Source of the DNA: Mortierella alpina
Taxonomy: Eukaryota > Mortierellomycota > Mortierellomycetes > Mortierellales > Mortierellaceae
Direction: 5' to 3'
DNA: 64,000 nucleotides
NCBI GenBank assembly: GCA_029449245.1
Contig: JANATF010000004.1
Coordinates: 682,001-746,000 of the forward strand
In this document: positions 46,947-58,724 of the stretch, in pieces
Position numbering within the stretch: the first letter of the stretch is position 1
How the letters are laid out: every line of letters begins with the position of its first letter
Notes under the pieces: generated by a model
What the model was told of the DNA's origin: nothing
Database searches by the model: none
Seen by the model: only the letters and a program-made list of their open reading frames with translations
Translations under genes and position numbers: made by a program

Positions 46947-49105
46947 GATACAGGTCGATGCCGCTCTCTGCTGGTCCTGAAGCCCAGGCGAGAAGCAAGG
47001 AAAGAGGAAGGAGGAAGGAGGAAGGCGAAAAGAGAAACGAGGAAAGAGGAAAAGGGAAAGGGGAAGAGAGAGAGTGACGGGAGTGGCAGGAGTGAAGGGA
47101 GTGAAGGGAGAGTGAAGAGAGTGGAGAGAGTGTGAACGGGAGTGAAGGAGATGAGACAATAGAGAGCAAGGGTGCTTGTCGAATCTACAGCAGCAGCAGC
47201 GAGGCAAGTGGACAGAGTCAGTTGCAGAGATACATACAGGAATCAAAGTGGAGATATGGAAACAAAGAGAGGGCAAAGAAGCACGAAGACGAGACGTGTG
47301 ATGATGACGATGGTGACAGCACGCGGCGTCGCTGACTGCCAGGCACAGGGGGGAGGAGAGGAGGGCGAAAGGGGTGACAATCGACCGCGGGGCACTCACG
47401 CTTCTTATACAAAGGCGCGCCAAGTGTGGCAGGGCTATAAATACTCGAAATAGCGTGTCAGGCAAGAACAACACCGGGGCACCGCCCGCCACCTGCCAGC
47501 CAGCGGACAGGAATGGACCAAATGCATGCCGCCGGCAATGAGGAATCCTCCGCGGCCGATCCGCAAGAGATCATTGTCTTTCGCCCATCCCGGATCAAAG
47601 GAGCCACGAATCAGAGATCAGGAAAAGGAACCCAACCCAGCCAGCCAGTCTTGCCTGAAGGATAGCACATACAGCACATGTAAAAATAACTTTCTTCACC
47701 AAGCACACACAAGGTATCGCCCATTTCTAGGGGTGAGAAACGGGCACACCACGCCATGGACGCCCGGTTTTATCGCGGGCTAAGGTACAATTTGCGCGCG
47801 CAAGTTTGTTCGGCGTCTGTTTCGCTCAGTGTCTGGAGGTGTTTTTCAAACCTCTATGGCAAACGAGGAGCGAACGAACGCCCTCGCGCGCCTAGGCGGA
47901 GAGTGAACAAACACTGCCTCAGGGAAAAAAACACACAAGCGACTGATCTCGTGCACGCCAGCATGCACTGAATGTGGACAGGAGCGTGTGTCTGCTCGAC
48001 TGTGTCGAACGTGGGAACTGATAAGCAGAGATGATGAAGGAGTTTCAACGCGACATTGTTACTGACCTTCGATAGTCTATGAGACTAGGCCTAGCTTGCC
48101 TTTTTTTCTTTTGTCTGGGGATACCGGCGAGAACCTGTTATACAAGCAAGGACAAATTGGCAGACATTAGAACGTCCACCTTCGGTGCTTTGCATTGGTT
48201 GGCGTATAGTAAGCCCACTCTTATATATACGTCTTGGATGTCTATATATGTAGCACCCCTCCACAGGCAAAGCAGAGTCGGTCCACCGCTCCCTGGAACC
48301 AATTCGCCCTCGAAAATATACCACCAGTGTAGGTTGAAGCGTCAATCAAGAAAGAGTTGCTCATGGTCGAGATCATCAGGCACCACTGCTATCGAAAGAA
48401 GCTTCCATACCAGCTGCCGCTATCTGCCAGGAGGTCGTTAGCGTATCGTTACAAAGAGGGCAACAGTTGACCTAGGGTCGGTCATTAAAAAAAGAAGGTC
48501 GGGTAAGGTAGGGCGCCTGCCGTTGGGGCGCAGTGTCGTGGCCTAATTCAGGGAGACAATGAGAAGAAGGAAGTGAAAGAGAAGAGAGATGAAATGAATA
48601 TACCAGCATGCATCACTGAGTTAAAGGACGGACACGCGCAGTACCCAGCTACTGTACCCAATAGCTTGTAGAGGAGTACAGTGCAGTGCTTTATTGCATA
48701 GGTTGTGCACCGTGAGCCTACCATTGCAATTTCCAGGCAGTAAATATGTTGAGGAGCTCTATTGTGCCGATAGACATAAGATGTTTGTTGAGGCACCCGA
48801 GTCAGTGTAGCAGGTGTCGCTGGTGAAGATAGGATCGATTTGCCCTCGATCGGCCGGCCAGGGACTGGCTGTTGAATGTATTCTCTTGGATTGTGGCCGT
48901 CCACGTCCGCTTCCCTTCTCAACATCAAGGCCTTCTTTTCAACTCCATGATCACAGAATCAGCCTTCTGAATGTTCTCTTTGCAGTTTTCCTCGATCTTA
49001 CGAAGTCGCAAGACGCGTTAGACCGCAGTTCTCGCCAACAGGAGAGGAGCCTCGCAGGCGATACAGAGCGGGATAAAAAGTCTGATGAGATGAGCAAAAA
49101 GAAAT
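46947..49105. other. Intergenic, mostly without supported genes
   Basis: The region near 46980-47180 is purine-rich on + (a pyrimidine leader on -) and probably belongs to the 5' end of the Lys-Pro protein gene. 47180-48430 shows no credible coding exon. 48430-48990 holds a possible decayed minus-strand gene, listed separately. Confidence 0.45.
48438..48990 (-). pseudogene. Possible degraded or mis-framed small gene (unrecognised)
   Basis: The minus strand reads LRKIEENCKENIQKADSVIMEL (coiled-coil-like), then needs a -1 shift near 48925 to continue as KKALMLRREADVDGHNPREY and PVPGRPIEGKSILSS up to CLEIAM. A plausible intron (48720-48546, GTAGGC...GAATTAG) leads to a short last exon (ATTLRPNGRRPTLPDL) with a stop near 48440. 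The composition looks coding, but the frame break and lack of a start suggest a relic. I do not recognise the family. Confidence 0.35.
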
Positions 49106-49175
49106 GAAAGTGCCGGGACTCGAACCCGGTTCTCAGGCTTGGAAGGCCGGAATGATACCCATATACTACACTTTC
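49106..49175 (-). tRNA. tRNA-Gly (anticodon TCC)
   Basis: Reading the minus strand, the acceptor stem GAAAGTG pairs perfectly with CACTTTC. The anticodon loop CTTCCAA gives TCC, and the T arm CCGGG-TTCGAGT-CCCGG is intact with the B-box GGTTCGAGTCC. One C-U mismatch lies in the anticodon stem. No intron. Discriminator base A. Confidence 0.9.
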
Positions 49176-49976
49176 TTAACCCATATAAAAGTGAAACTGA
49201 CTTTTAGATTATGAATATGCGGACATGTAGTGCTTATATCACGTGTATTTTATTTTATGAAGGTTATATGGCCCTTCAGGGTTGTTTTTATGAAGGTCAT
49301 GCCATGATTTTACAGAGGGTGCTCCATCATACGCGGTTACGCGCACAAGAAGACGTGCAAAGGCATGAAAGACGCCATGCTGACCGTTTTACAAAACTGA
49401 TCAGGTATAGCAATACCTAGTTCAACGACCTCATCCTCGCTCTTCGTTGACTTCTGAGCCCTACCTTTCATCAGATCGTTCACAAGACGGAACTATCAGT
49501 GAAGACTTGGCTCCTGAATAGCCTGACTGTCTCCTTCCAGAACCAAGACCAGTGTCCCTCCAACGCCCCGCCCAGGCGCATCTCGTACTGTGGTCCAGGC
49601 TAAAGAGGATGAAGATGACCCTAGTCTCGATGAAGCGGCGTGAATCGTCCGCAACCATTGTAGAATGACAGGCGTCGTTGCAGTTCCCAGGCAAGGACCT
49701 CCCATCTGCAAGTGTAAATCTTTGAACTGCGTGGCGCCCGTGCTGAGTATTTTTCCGTTCACGTCTCCTTCGCTCCCTTCTCTGCCGATCTATATCATTC
49801 ACAAGCAGTTTGCAATTCTCCTGCTCAACCCACCTCGGCCTTCACTCCCTCTCTGTAATTCTTTATCCATTGCTCCAGCACCTCTGCATCCCTCTCCTCA
49901 GCACCCCTTGCGCTGGCCGACACAGACAAAAGCGCACCAGAGCCCAAGAATCGCAACCTCATCGCTCCTCTTCGAG
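49176..49976 (+). promoter_or_regulatory. Intergenic, 5' flank of MED5
   Basis: 800 bp. The last 250 bp are pyrimidine-rich and leader-like. The MED5 reading frame is open well upstream of its ATG, so an extra N-terminal exon in this stretch cannot be excluded. Nothing else supported. Confidence 0.45.
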
Positions 49977-52900
49977 ATGCAACCGTGGAACATGGGCACG
50001 GAGGTCGATGCTAGTGCAGAAGCCCTAGCCTCCATGGATATTATGTACCTGGTATACTCACTGGTAAGGCAACCATAGAATTGACCGTCGAATCGAGCAG
50101 CAACAGCGACAGCAACATCAACAACAGCTTTAACCTCTATTCCTCGCGTCTTTCCCCACCTTATTTTTTTTTGGCAACGCATTAGGCTCGTGTTCGGCCC
50201 ATTGTACCTGATGTATTTGTGCTGCAAATGCTCAACGATGTTCAACGGATCAAAGAGCTGGAGACGGATGTTGTCCTGCTGCAGTTCTGGCTAGCGGGAC
50301 TCACAGGTTTGGCCGAGTCCGGTTCGCCTAACCAGCGGCTGATCTGGAAGAGTCTTGTGCTAGTGAAGGTGAGTAGCCGTGGACAGCAGCGGCATCGGTT
50401 CACGATGATCCTTTTGTGCGTAGACTGACTTCTCATGTTATCTCACCGCCTTTGTTCTTTACAGATTCCCAGCATTATATCCCAGCTTGAATCCAATCAG
50501 GAGGAGGTAAGTAGAACTTATAACGACGCGACAGGTGAGGGATGTTGTAGGAAGGCGAAGAGTATCCTTTCGACTCACGACAATTCTAAAGCTATGCGCC
50601 ACTGTAGAGTCCACATTACGGCAGCTCTCGTTCTACCGAGGGATCTTGAACGAATGTGACGAGAATATTGCCGAGGACACCCCAGGAGACAGGAGCAACA
50701 TCTTGAAAGCGATAGCGATCGGATGCCACACAAAAGGACTCATCAGAATAGACCGTCTGGAGATTCTCGATGGTATTTCAGATGCCCATGATAATTCGAT
50801 GGACCATTCTTTCGGAAACTACGATGATCAGATCGAAGAGATCGACGATCTCTGTGGTAGGATTCTCAGCGACTTTAAACATCAGGAGCAGCTCGTGGAT
50901 CGCATTATAAAGGTTAGCTTCTCTGATAACTTTCTTGGCTGCTCATTTGGACACACACGCGATGGCGTGGTCAGCTTCAGCCCTCTAATGGACGGTTTCA
51001 ATGTCAACTCAGGTGTGCGAGGATGCCGAAAACAAGAATGATGTCGTCGTCCTTTCAAAACTATGTCAAACGCTGGATGATAATCCGCTGGTGCTGGATG
51101 TCATGCATCTTTTGCGGTCCCCATCAGCTCTTTTGGTGCCTCTGGAACGCTTCGTCAACAATCTACAGCAAAACGAGGACGATGACATTGGTAAGGGATT
51201 GCTTCCGTGTCCAAAATTCAAATAACGATACCCTATTCTGCACAGGCCTTCTAACATTGGACATCACTTATTTTGGAACCCACATAGACACATGCAACTC
51301 AAATCTGGAAGGCTTCGGCATTGTTCTGATCCTCATCATGTCCATTATCCGGAGATATGATCTCGCACGTTGCCTGGACTCTGTCCTCAAGGAGAAGCAC
51401 GGATTTTGTTACCTGTGGCTTCATCGCACATCTGCCACTATACCCGCTGTGTCAATGTCGAACATGACCCCAGACATGCAAAGCTTGATGGGACGCTGGA
51501 TTACCGCCCTGTTCGACAGCATGGGCATATCGGATGACCTCATCCAGTATGTAGTACTTAGCAACAGCAACAGCATGCGATCGTCTCTCGTTGTATACTC
51601 GCCTCTAACCAACATTTTTGACGAACTGGCTGCAGGACATCCAAGCCGCAGATTCTTTTAGAGATATCGCCATCCATTTTCGAGCAATCGCTTGCGGCAT
51701 GTCAAGCAGGAGTGATTGATGCAACAACCCTCAATAGCGGCCTCGACTACTTTTTGCAGCCGTGTCTTCTCTTTGTGCTCATCGGCGTTGTCCAATATCT
51801 GTGCGAGGAGATTTTGTTCTCGTCGCCCACGCATGCATCAACACTACCTATCGCCGGCCTATCTGGATCATCTACAGCAGGTCTTGGGCAAGGAATGCTG
51901 TCACCCGCAGGGCATGTCATTTCCCCTCTAGCCTCCCGAGGCAGTGGGAAGCCGATGCATGCTGCGAATACCGGCGGCTCCTCTGGAGGGGTCCTTGGAC
52001 AGGCTGGTTCGGGGAAGAGCTATGCATCCATCGCCATGATGCAGACCAGTTTGAAGTCATTACTTGCGGGAGAGGCATTTCCTTCACGGCTCATGCGCCT
52101 TTTAAATTCAGAGATCTCTGCGGCGCTTGAACATTCCTCTATGGAGAACGATCACCAGCTGGCGACTATTCACGAACGCTTGTCAGAGACCACGATCAAT
52201 TATTATCGTAAGTGTGCCTTCCACCCTACGTGGTTAGTCGTGTGGTCACTCAGAGAGAATATTTTCATCCAAAAAGTCTTCACTGCAATGCTTTGCTGAC
52301 TTTTTCTTTTATGTTTGCTTGTCTAACATTTCTAGCGTGGTCCGTTTCTGAGTATGAGGTTTCGAAGTTGGCACTGCAGACCTCCTTATCCTTCCTTTCT
52401 GTCATCTCTGATGGCAGGACGCCCTCGGTTGCGAAACGGGAAAAGGGCTGGCCTGTTTTTGGAGGATCCTGTTACCATATCGATGTGGATCTTTACCGGA
52501 CAACACTTTGTTATCTGGGACCAGCCCAGTTTGTCACCACGATATTGAAACAGCTTCTAAAGGCAGCTTTGACGCCAAATGGCCGTCGCGCAGGTGATGA
52601 TTGTTTTACTGTTGGGGCTGCTGCTGCTGACGCCTTCGCATACAAATTGTGCCATTTGGGCTAACCTTCTCTGTCCTTATTACGGTTGCCCGTGCTTTTG
52701 CAGCTGAGCTAGGAGCAGCCATGATGACGACCCCACTTGTCGGCTGCGGGGATCAGCATCTAGAGCCCCAAAGTCTGCTTTGGACGCTCATCTACCAGAC
52801 ACTTTGGATTCCTGTCCCAGGACGACTGGAAACCTTTGCGCAAGGCAAGCTTCTCGCCAACTTTGTGGGCATGACACTTGATCTCTTCCAGAGCCGTACG

Positions 52901-53233
52901 CTTATGCGACATCGCCAGCAGCAACGGATGCAGCAACGCGGACACGCCATTCAGTCATTGGATGCAATGGATGTAGATCCTTCTCAATATTCATCAGGGA
53001 CTTTGGCGAAGGATACCTCTCTTCAGAGAGATAGAACCCACTCTCTGGAGCAATTGGAGAGAGACGCTGCTGTGGAACCATTCCGCGTTGTCTTGGATCA
53101 GAAGCTGAAGACTTTGGGGCCGATCGCACAAAATCGACCGGGGTTCGAGGGCTTTGTACAGGGCATGGCCCAATATAGAGAGAAGCACCCGCCATTAAGC
53201 CTGCCGTTATCTCACCAGAGCAGCAAACGATAG
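49977..53233 (+). CDS. MED5: Mediator complex tail subunit Med5 (Nut1)
   Basis: Fungal Mediator tail-module subunit that connects activators to RNA polymerase II. Exons 49977-50063, 50186-50368, 50465-50506, 50535-50912, 51013-51190, 51246-51546, 51636-52207, 52336-52593 and 52704-53233 give 842 aa. The recognisable core is PQILLEISPSIFEQS, ACQAGVIDATTLNSGLDYFLQPCLL and the later SLLAGEAFPSRLMRLL; the FLQPxLL block is typical of Med5. The rest is helical with few landmarks, ending in an Arg/Gln-rich tail. Fungal Med5 proteins are often about 900-1100 aa, so a missing N-terminal exon is possible. The 28-nt intron 50507-50534 is very short, so that joint is less certain. The 575-bp satellite starts about 90 bp after the stop. 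Confidence 0.82.
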
Positions 53234-53319
53234 AGCAGATAGAGTACATCAAAACTGACTCCCCGCATAGACCCATTGTTGTCTTTATTAAATACAATAT
53301 GTCCCTACGGACATCCAAT

Positions 53320-56300
53320 GAAGATACTCTGGGTGAAAAGGTCGATTCCGCAACTCAGATGGTGAAAATGAGTAAACCAAGAAAAGAGTGCCTGGCATGA
53401 TGCAGCACGCTCCCAAGGCTCGAAAAAAAGTCGATGGAATGAGCAAGCGCCAAAAAACTCCATTAGCAAACTGATGCCACACGGTTGACGACTCTAATAT
53501 GATAAAGAGTCCTCGGTACCGCAGTGGCACTCGATGGCTACCGGGGTGCCTTGGGTAGCAGAGCCAAGCACTCAAAACGATCCGCAAGGACTCTGTGGCG
53601 CGTTGCATAGTGTTTATACAGCACTATATGTCATTTAGCATTGCGCACAAACCTGAAATAAGCACTGGCCTGCTGTGCCTGAGTTGCCATGCATATGAGC
53701 CATTACCATCCGTATGGCGCCTCTCATTGGCCGATCAGAGCCAGCTCTTGCCGATGCCGTCGACTAGTGCCGAAGTGCTTATAATACGATACTGCCGGTA
53801 CGCTGGGCTTGTCCAGAGCGAGCGCGATCGTCCGAGCTGCTTGAATTGCAATTATAACCAAATTCAGGAATCGGTGACATTTGCCGTCGCCAAGGGCCCC
53901 ACTCTTGGTGTAAAGGACGATGCTGCAACTCGGATGGTGAAGATGAGTAAACCAAGAAAACACAGCCTGGCATTATGTAGCACGCTCCCGAGGCTCGAGA
54001 AAAGTGGCTGGAATGAGAAGGTGACAAATACACCATTAGCAGTCTAAGGTCATATAATTCACGACTCTGCTATGACTGAGAACCTAGATACCGCAATGGC
54101 ACACGATGGCTACTTGGCGGTCCGGGTAGCAGTATCAGGCACTGAACGCGATCCGCAAGGGCTCTGTGGCCCCTGCATGGTGTTTCTGCAGCATTATATG
54201 TAGTTTTGCACAGAGCACAAACCTTAAAAAAAAGCACTGTGCCTAGAGTTCCCATTCTCCTTCATATGGGCCATAGCATCCATATGGCGCCTCCTATTGA
54301 CCGATCAGACCCAGATCTTGCAAATGCGCGTCGAATAGTGCCGAAATGCTTATAATACGATACTGCCGGTACGCTGGGCTTGTCCAGAGCGAGCGCGATC
54401 GTCCGAGCTGCTTGAATTGAAATTATAACCAAATTCAGGAATCGTCAACATTCGCCGTCGTAACGGGCCCTACTCTTTGGTGAAAAGACGGATTCCGCAA
54501 CTCAGATGGTGAAGATGATTAAACCAAGAAAACATTGCCTGGCGTGATGTAGCACGTTCCGGAGGCTTGAGAAAAGTCGATGGAATGAGCAGGCGCCAAA
54601 AACCTCAATAGCAAACTGAGGCGCGATGATTTACGACACCGTATGACAGAAAGCCCTGGCTACCGCAATGGCACCCGATGGCTACCTGGCGGTCCGGGTA
54701 GCAGTACCAGGCACTGAACGCGATCCGCAAGGGCTCTGTGGCCCCTGCATGGTGTTTATACAGCATTATATGTAGTTTTGCACAGAGCACAAACCTTAAA
54801 AAAAAGCACTGTGCCTGAGTTCCCATTCTCCTTCACATGGGCTATAGCATCCATATGGCGCCTCCTATTGACCGATCAGACCCAGATCTTGCAAATGCGC
54901 GTCGAATAGTGCCGAAATGCTTATAATGCGATACTACCGGTACGGTGGGCTTGTCCAGAGCGAGCTCGATCATCCGAGCTACTTGAATTGCAATTATAAC
55001 CAAATTCAAGAATCGGCAACATTCACCATCGCAAAGGGCTCCACTCTTGGTGAAAAGGCCGATGCCGCAACTCAGATGGTGAAAATGAGTAAACCAAGAA
55101 AACACTGCCTGGCCTGATGCAGCACGCTCCCGAGGCTCGAAAAAAGTCGATGGAATGAGCAGACGCCGAAAAACTCAATTCGCAAACTGAGGGCAGACGA
55201 TTAACTAGACCGCTATGACAGAGAGCCTTGGGTACTACAAATGGCACCAAATGGCTACCTTGTGCCCCGGGTAGCAGTACCAGGCACTGAACGCGATCCA
55301 CAAGCACTCTGTGGCGCGCTGCATGGTGTTTATACAGCATTATATGTACTTTTGCGTGGTGCACAAACCTAAAATAAGCACTGGCTTACTGTGCCTGAGT
55401 TGCCATACATCTGCATATGGGCCATAGGAACCGCACGGCGCCTCTCATTGGCCTATTGGGCCGGTTCTTGGGAATGCCCCGCGACTAGTGCCGAAACGTT
55501 TATAATACGATACTTCCGGTACGGTGGGCTTGTCCAGAGAGAGCTCGATCGTCCGAGCTGCTTGAATTGAAATTATAACCAAATTCAGGAATCGTCAACA
55601 TTCGCCGTCGTAACGGGGCCGACTCTTTGGTGGAAAGGCGGATTCCGCAACTCAGATGGTGAAGATGATTAAACCAAGAAAACACTGCCTGGCGTGATCT
55701 AGCACGCTCCGGAGGCGCGAGAAAAGTCGATGGAATGAGCAGGCGCCAAACACCTCAATAGCAAACTGAGGCGAGATGATTTACGACACCGTATGACAGA
55801 AAGTCCTGGCTACCGCAATGGCACCCGATGGCTACCTGGCGGTCCGGGTAGCAGTACCAGGCACTGAACGCGACCCGCAAGGAATCTGTGGCGCGTTGCA
55901 TGGTGTTTATACAGCATTATATGTATTTTTGCATAGCGCACAAACCTAAAATAAGCACAGGCGCACTGTGCTTGAGATTTCAGGCACCTGCATATGGACC
56001 ATAGCATCCATATGGCACCTCTTATTGGCCGATCAGGGCCTGTTCTTGCAGATGCTCGTCGACTAGTGCCGAAATGCGTATAATGCGACACTGACGGTAT
56101 GGTGGGTTTGTCCAGAGTGAGCTCGATCGTCCGAGCTGCTTGAATCGCAATTATAATCAATTTCAAGAATCTGCAAGATTCGCCATCGCAAAGGTCCCAG
56201 GTTGGCTTTTGCGAATGGGTCGATTCCGCAACGTAGATTGTAAAGATGAACAAACCAAAAAGAGTGCCGAGCGTTATGCACCACACTCTGAGGACTCGAG

Positions 56301-56440
56301 AAAAGTGGATGGAATGATCAGGCACCAAAAAAACTGAATAGTAAAGTCGCCCCCCAAAGCTGAGGTCAGCTGCTTAAAGCGAGCCCTGGGAGCCGCAATG
56401 ACTCTCCGGTGCGCTGCAGGGTGTTTATACAGCACCGCTT
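53320..56440. repeat. Tandem satellite, about 575-bp unit, 5-6 diverged copies
   Basis: Anchor TATAAT(A/G)CGA(T/C)ACT recurs at about 53776, 54348, 54919, 55497 and 56075 (spacings 572, 571, 578, 578). A second anchor, GTAAACCAAGAAAA-like, recurs six times from about 53372 to 56255. Each unit also has GGCACC/TCGATGGCTAC and GTGTTTATACAGCA(C/T)TATATG. Copies differ by substitutions and small indels. The parts at about 54405-54740 and 55550-55865 are much closer to each other than to neighbouring copies, indicating a higher-order period of about 1.15 kb. Open frames inside are short and not conserved. No rDNA, tRNA or retroelement motifs recognised. Confidence 0.88.
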
Positions 56441-57210
56441 CCTTGATACCAGTGTTTCCCAGTCATCATACCCCGATCATCGTGCCATTACAAGGAGGAG
56501 TGTTACACTGCGTCTTTTCGCAACTGGTGAATTGTTTCTGAAAAGGAATGGTCGCGTTGGCATGGCGTGCAGCAGTGCTGTAGGCAGTGTAACCCATGAA
56601 AGAGATACGGCTGTTCTGAAGGCACTTGCAACTCTCAAGCCAGCATGCATGTCTGCGAGGCAGCCTTCGTTCTTATAGGTGTTCTTTAGATCCCTCTCGC
56701 TCGTATGAATGTGCAAATCCGAGTCGCACTTCATAATCTAGCGCAGAAGAGGAAGTATATAGCACACTGTTGTTTTCCTGCTCGGCCATGATACGTGAAG
56801 AGCAACAGCTATTAGTGTGTAGGTCAACGCCTCATTTTTATTAGCAGATATGAACGGCGGTGCTTCTGTTCGCTAGTAGTACCAGATCTCCTAGGGCTAC
56901 CCAATATCGTTTTCAGTAGGAGCTACCTTCATTTCCGTTTCTTTCGACAAAAGATGGTACAACGACTCTAAAAGTAAGTCCTCGTCAAATACCCATTTCC
57001 AGCGTTATCCCCAAGCCAAAATGAAGCAATTCACCCTCGTCTCGCCGAGCGGTAATGTCACAATATCCAATTATTCTGACATGTATCTGGCAGAAAGATA
57101 GAATGACATGCGTGTTTTAACTGACATAAAACGATGGTTCTGTCAGAACAACAAAAATGACATGTCATGTCATATTATCTTTTTCGGATGGCATCAATGC
57201 CAAAAAAAAA
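56441..57210. other. Intergenic, no feature seen
   Basis: 770 bp between the satellite and the first inverted-repeat element. AT content rises after 56950. Short open frames only; no repeat, tRNA or splice-supported exon visible. Confidence 0.5.
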
Positions 57211-57614
57211 GGGATAACCTATTCGGCAACCTGGGTTGTCAATATTGCATGGCAACCCCCTGCAAAACCCATACAAAGTCATTTTTCTTTTTCTTCTCGC
57301 CAACGGCGATCCTCTTAACACAATTCCTCTTTTTTCACGTTGGCCACGACGCCCGACGTCCCTAGCCCCATCACCGCACGTTTGTTTCCAAATATCTACT
57401 CCTACCATCCCTCCACGCTCAAAAAAGTGATTTTTTCATATGACCAGCGGCCTGAAGACAACCTGAGGATTGTCAACAGAGAGACAGCGCGAAGAGACGT
57501 GTTCTGATGTATTTTGGAGTCTCCATCCTTACTTTGGAAGCATCAGGGTAAAAAAGTAGTTTACATGGGTTGTCAAAATTGCATGACAACCCGGGTTGCC
57601 GAATAGGTTCTCCC
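57211..57614. mobile_element. Non-autonomous inverted-repeat element (MITE-like), about 0.4 kb
   Basis: Left end GGGATAACCTATTCGGCAAC and the reverse complement of the right end GGGAGAACCTATTCGGCAAC match over about 28 bp with two differences, then diverge into a GGTTGTCA/TTGCATG inner repeat. Flanks are A-tracts on the left and on the right, which hide any target duplication. The interior has no coding capacity. Confidence 0.7.
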
Positions 57615-57651
57615 AAAAAAAAAGCAGCATTCGCTCAGGATTTTCACTGGA

Positions 57652-58597
57652 ACAACATATATACACACGGGTGTGTATCTATATATACACGGGGGCGTGT
57701 TTATATGTTCATGTCGGGTGTATGCAACACGGAAAACCTGGATGCACAGGGATGTGTATGGCTGAATACACTGGGGTGTGCATGGAAGCGTGTCCTGAGA
57801 AAACCCCTTTAGATACACACCCCTACTCCTACCTCTACCCTTTTTTCGCCCAAAGCATGCCTCCATGTATTGATAATGGCTATGCCGGCTATCCTTGTGA
57901 ATAAGAGCCCGAACGACTCTCACATAGGTTTAGAATGGCAAGAGTATTATTGTAGAGAGCAATAACTCCATGAGTGAGATTGATTTTCCTTTCTCCATGA
58001 CATCCTGCGCATGAAATTGATGTGGAGCGCCAATCAACCAGCCATTGAAGTGCTGTAATACATCCATTGATCCACAACAGACCAGCCTGAAAGCGAAACG
58101 GTGACCAAAAGCAAGGTTGATTAATATTCTTGCTGGTAGCTACGAGCTCCCGTGTCATGCCAATCATACCGTCACTCTTCGCGTAGGACTGTGGGGATAC
58201 GCGCGCGCGTGAGAAGGAGGAAAAGACACAAGTGACGCAGAACATTAGGAGCAATTACCGTGAATCTTTGATTTATGAAAACCGTGGCCGTGACAGAGGA
58301 GACAGTGGAGAGCTATGGTAATATAAGATGAAGCCATTGCCTAGGGATCCAAACCCATATAACGCGCTGCTTAGGCATTCATACCACCCTCGAGTCGCAT
58401 TTCATCACCATTTTCATGAAAAACAAAGTAGGGGAGGTGTGTATCTAAAAGGGTTTTCACAGGACACGCTTCCATACACCCCCCTGTGTGTTCAGCCATG
58501 CACACCCCCGTGTATGTATCTTTTCACCTAAGAAAAAATTATATACACTGAGGGGCGTGTATACACAGATACACACCCGAGTGCATGTATGTTCTTC
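57652..58597. mobile_element. Long inverted-repeat element, arms about 170 bp, 600-bp interior
   Basis: Left arm 57652-57826 and right arm 58428-58597 are inverted copies: both carry GGGTGTGTATCT near the outer end, a run of ACACxCC/GGGGTGTGT segments, GGAAGCGTGTCCTG and an inner TAGATACACACC. Identity is roughly 75-80 percent by eye with indels. The interior holds one minus-strand open frame of about 120 codons (58254-57889) that resembles nothing I know. The right end lies 56 bp from the 3' end of the tRNA-Asp gene. Confidence 0.7.
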
Positions 58598-58653
58598 CAT
58601 TTTCACTTTGCCGCGTTGATCGCCATCCCATGTGCAAAAGAGAAAAAGAAAGC

Positions 58654-58724
58654 TCCTTGGCGGGGAATTGAACCCCGGTCTTCCGCGTGACAGGCGGAGA
58701 TACTAACCACTATACTACCAGGGA
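58654..58724 (-). tRNA. tRNA-Asp (anticodon GTC)
   Basis: On the minus strand: the D arm region TAGTATAGTGGTTAGTATC, anticodon stem TCCGC/GCGGA with loop CTGTCAC (GTC), T arm CCGGGG-TTCAATT-CCCCG and B-box GGTTCAATTCC. Acceptor stem TCCCTGG/CCAAGGA has one C-A mismatch at pair 4-69. Discriminator base G. No intron. Confidence 0.9.

Noticed and set aside
53320-56440. Possible CRISPR-like or rDNA array
   Set aside because: Units are about 575 bp and diverged, without short direct repeats plus unique spacers, and no rRNA sequence is recognisable.
57889-58254. 121-codon minus-strand frame inside the inverted-repeat element as a transposase
   Set aside because: No DDE, HUH or recombinase motif visible and no splice continuation; coding status not supported.
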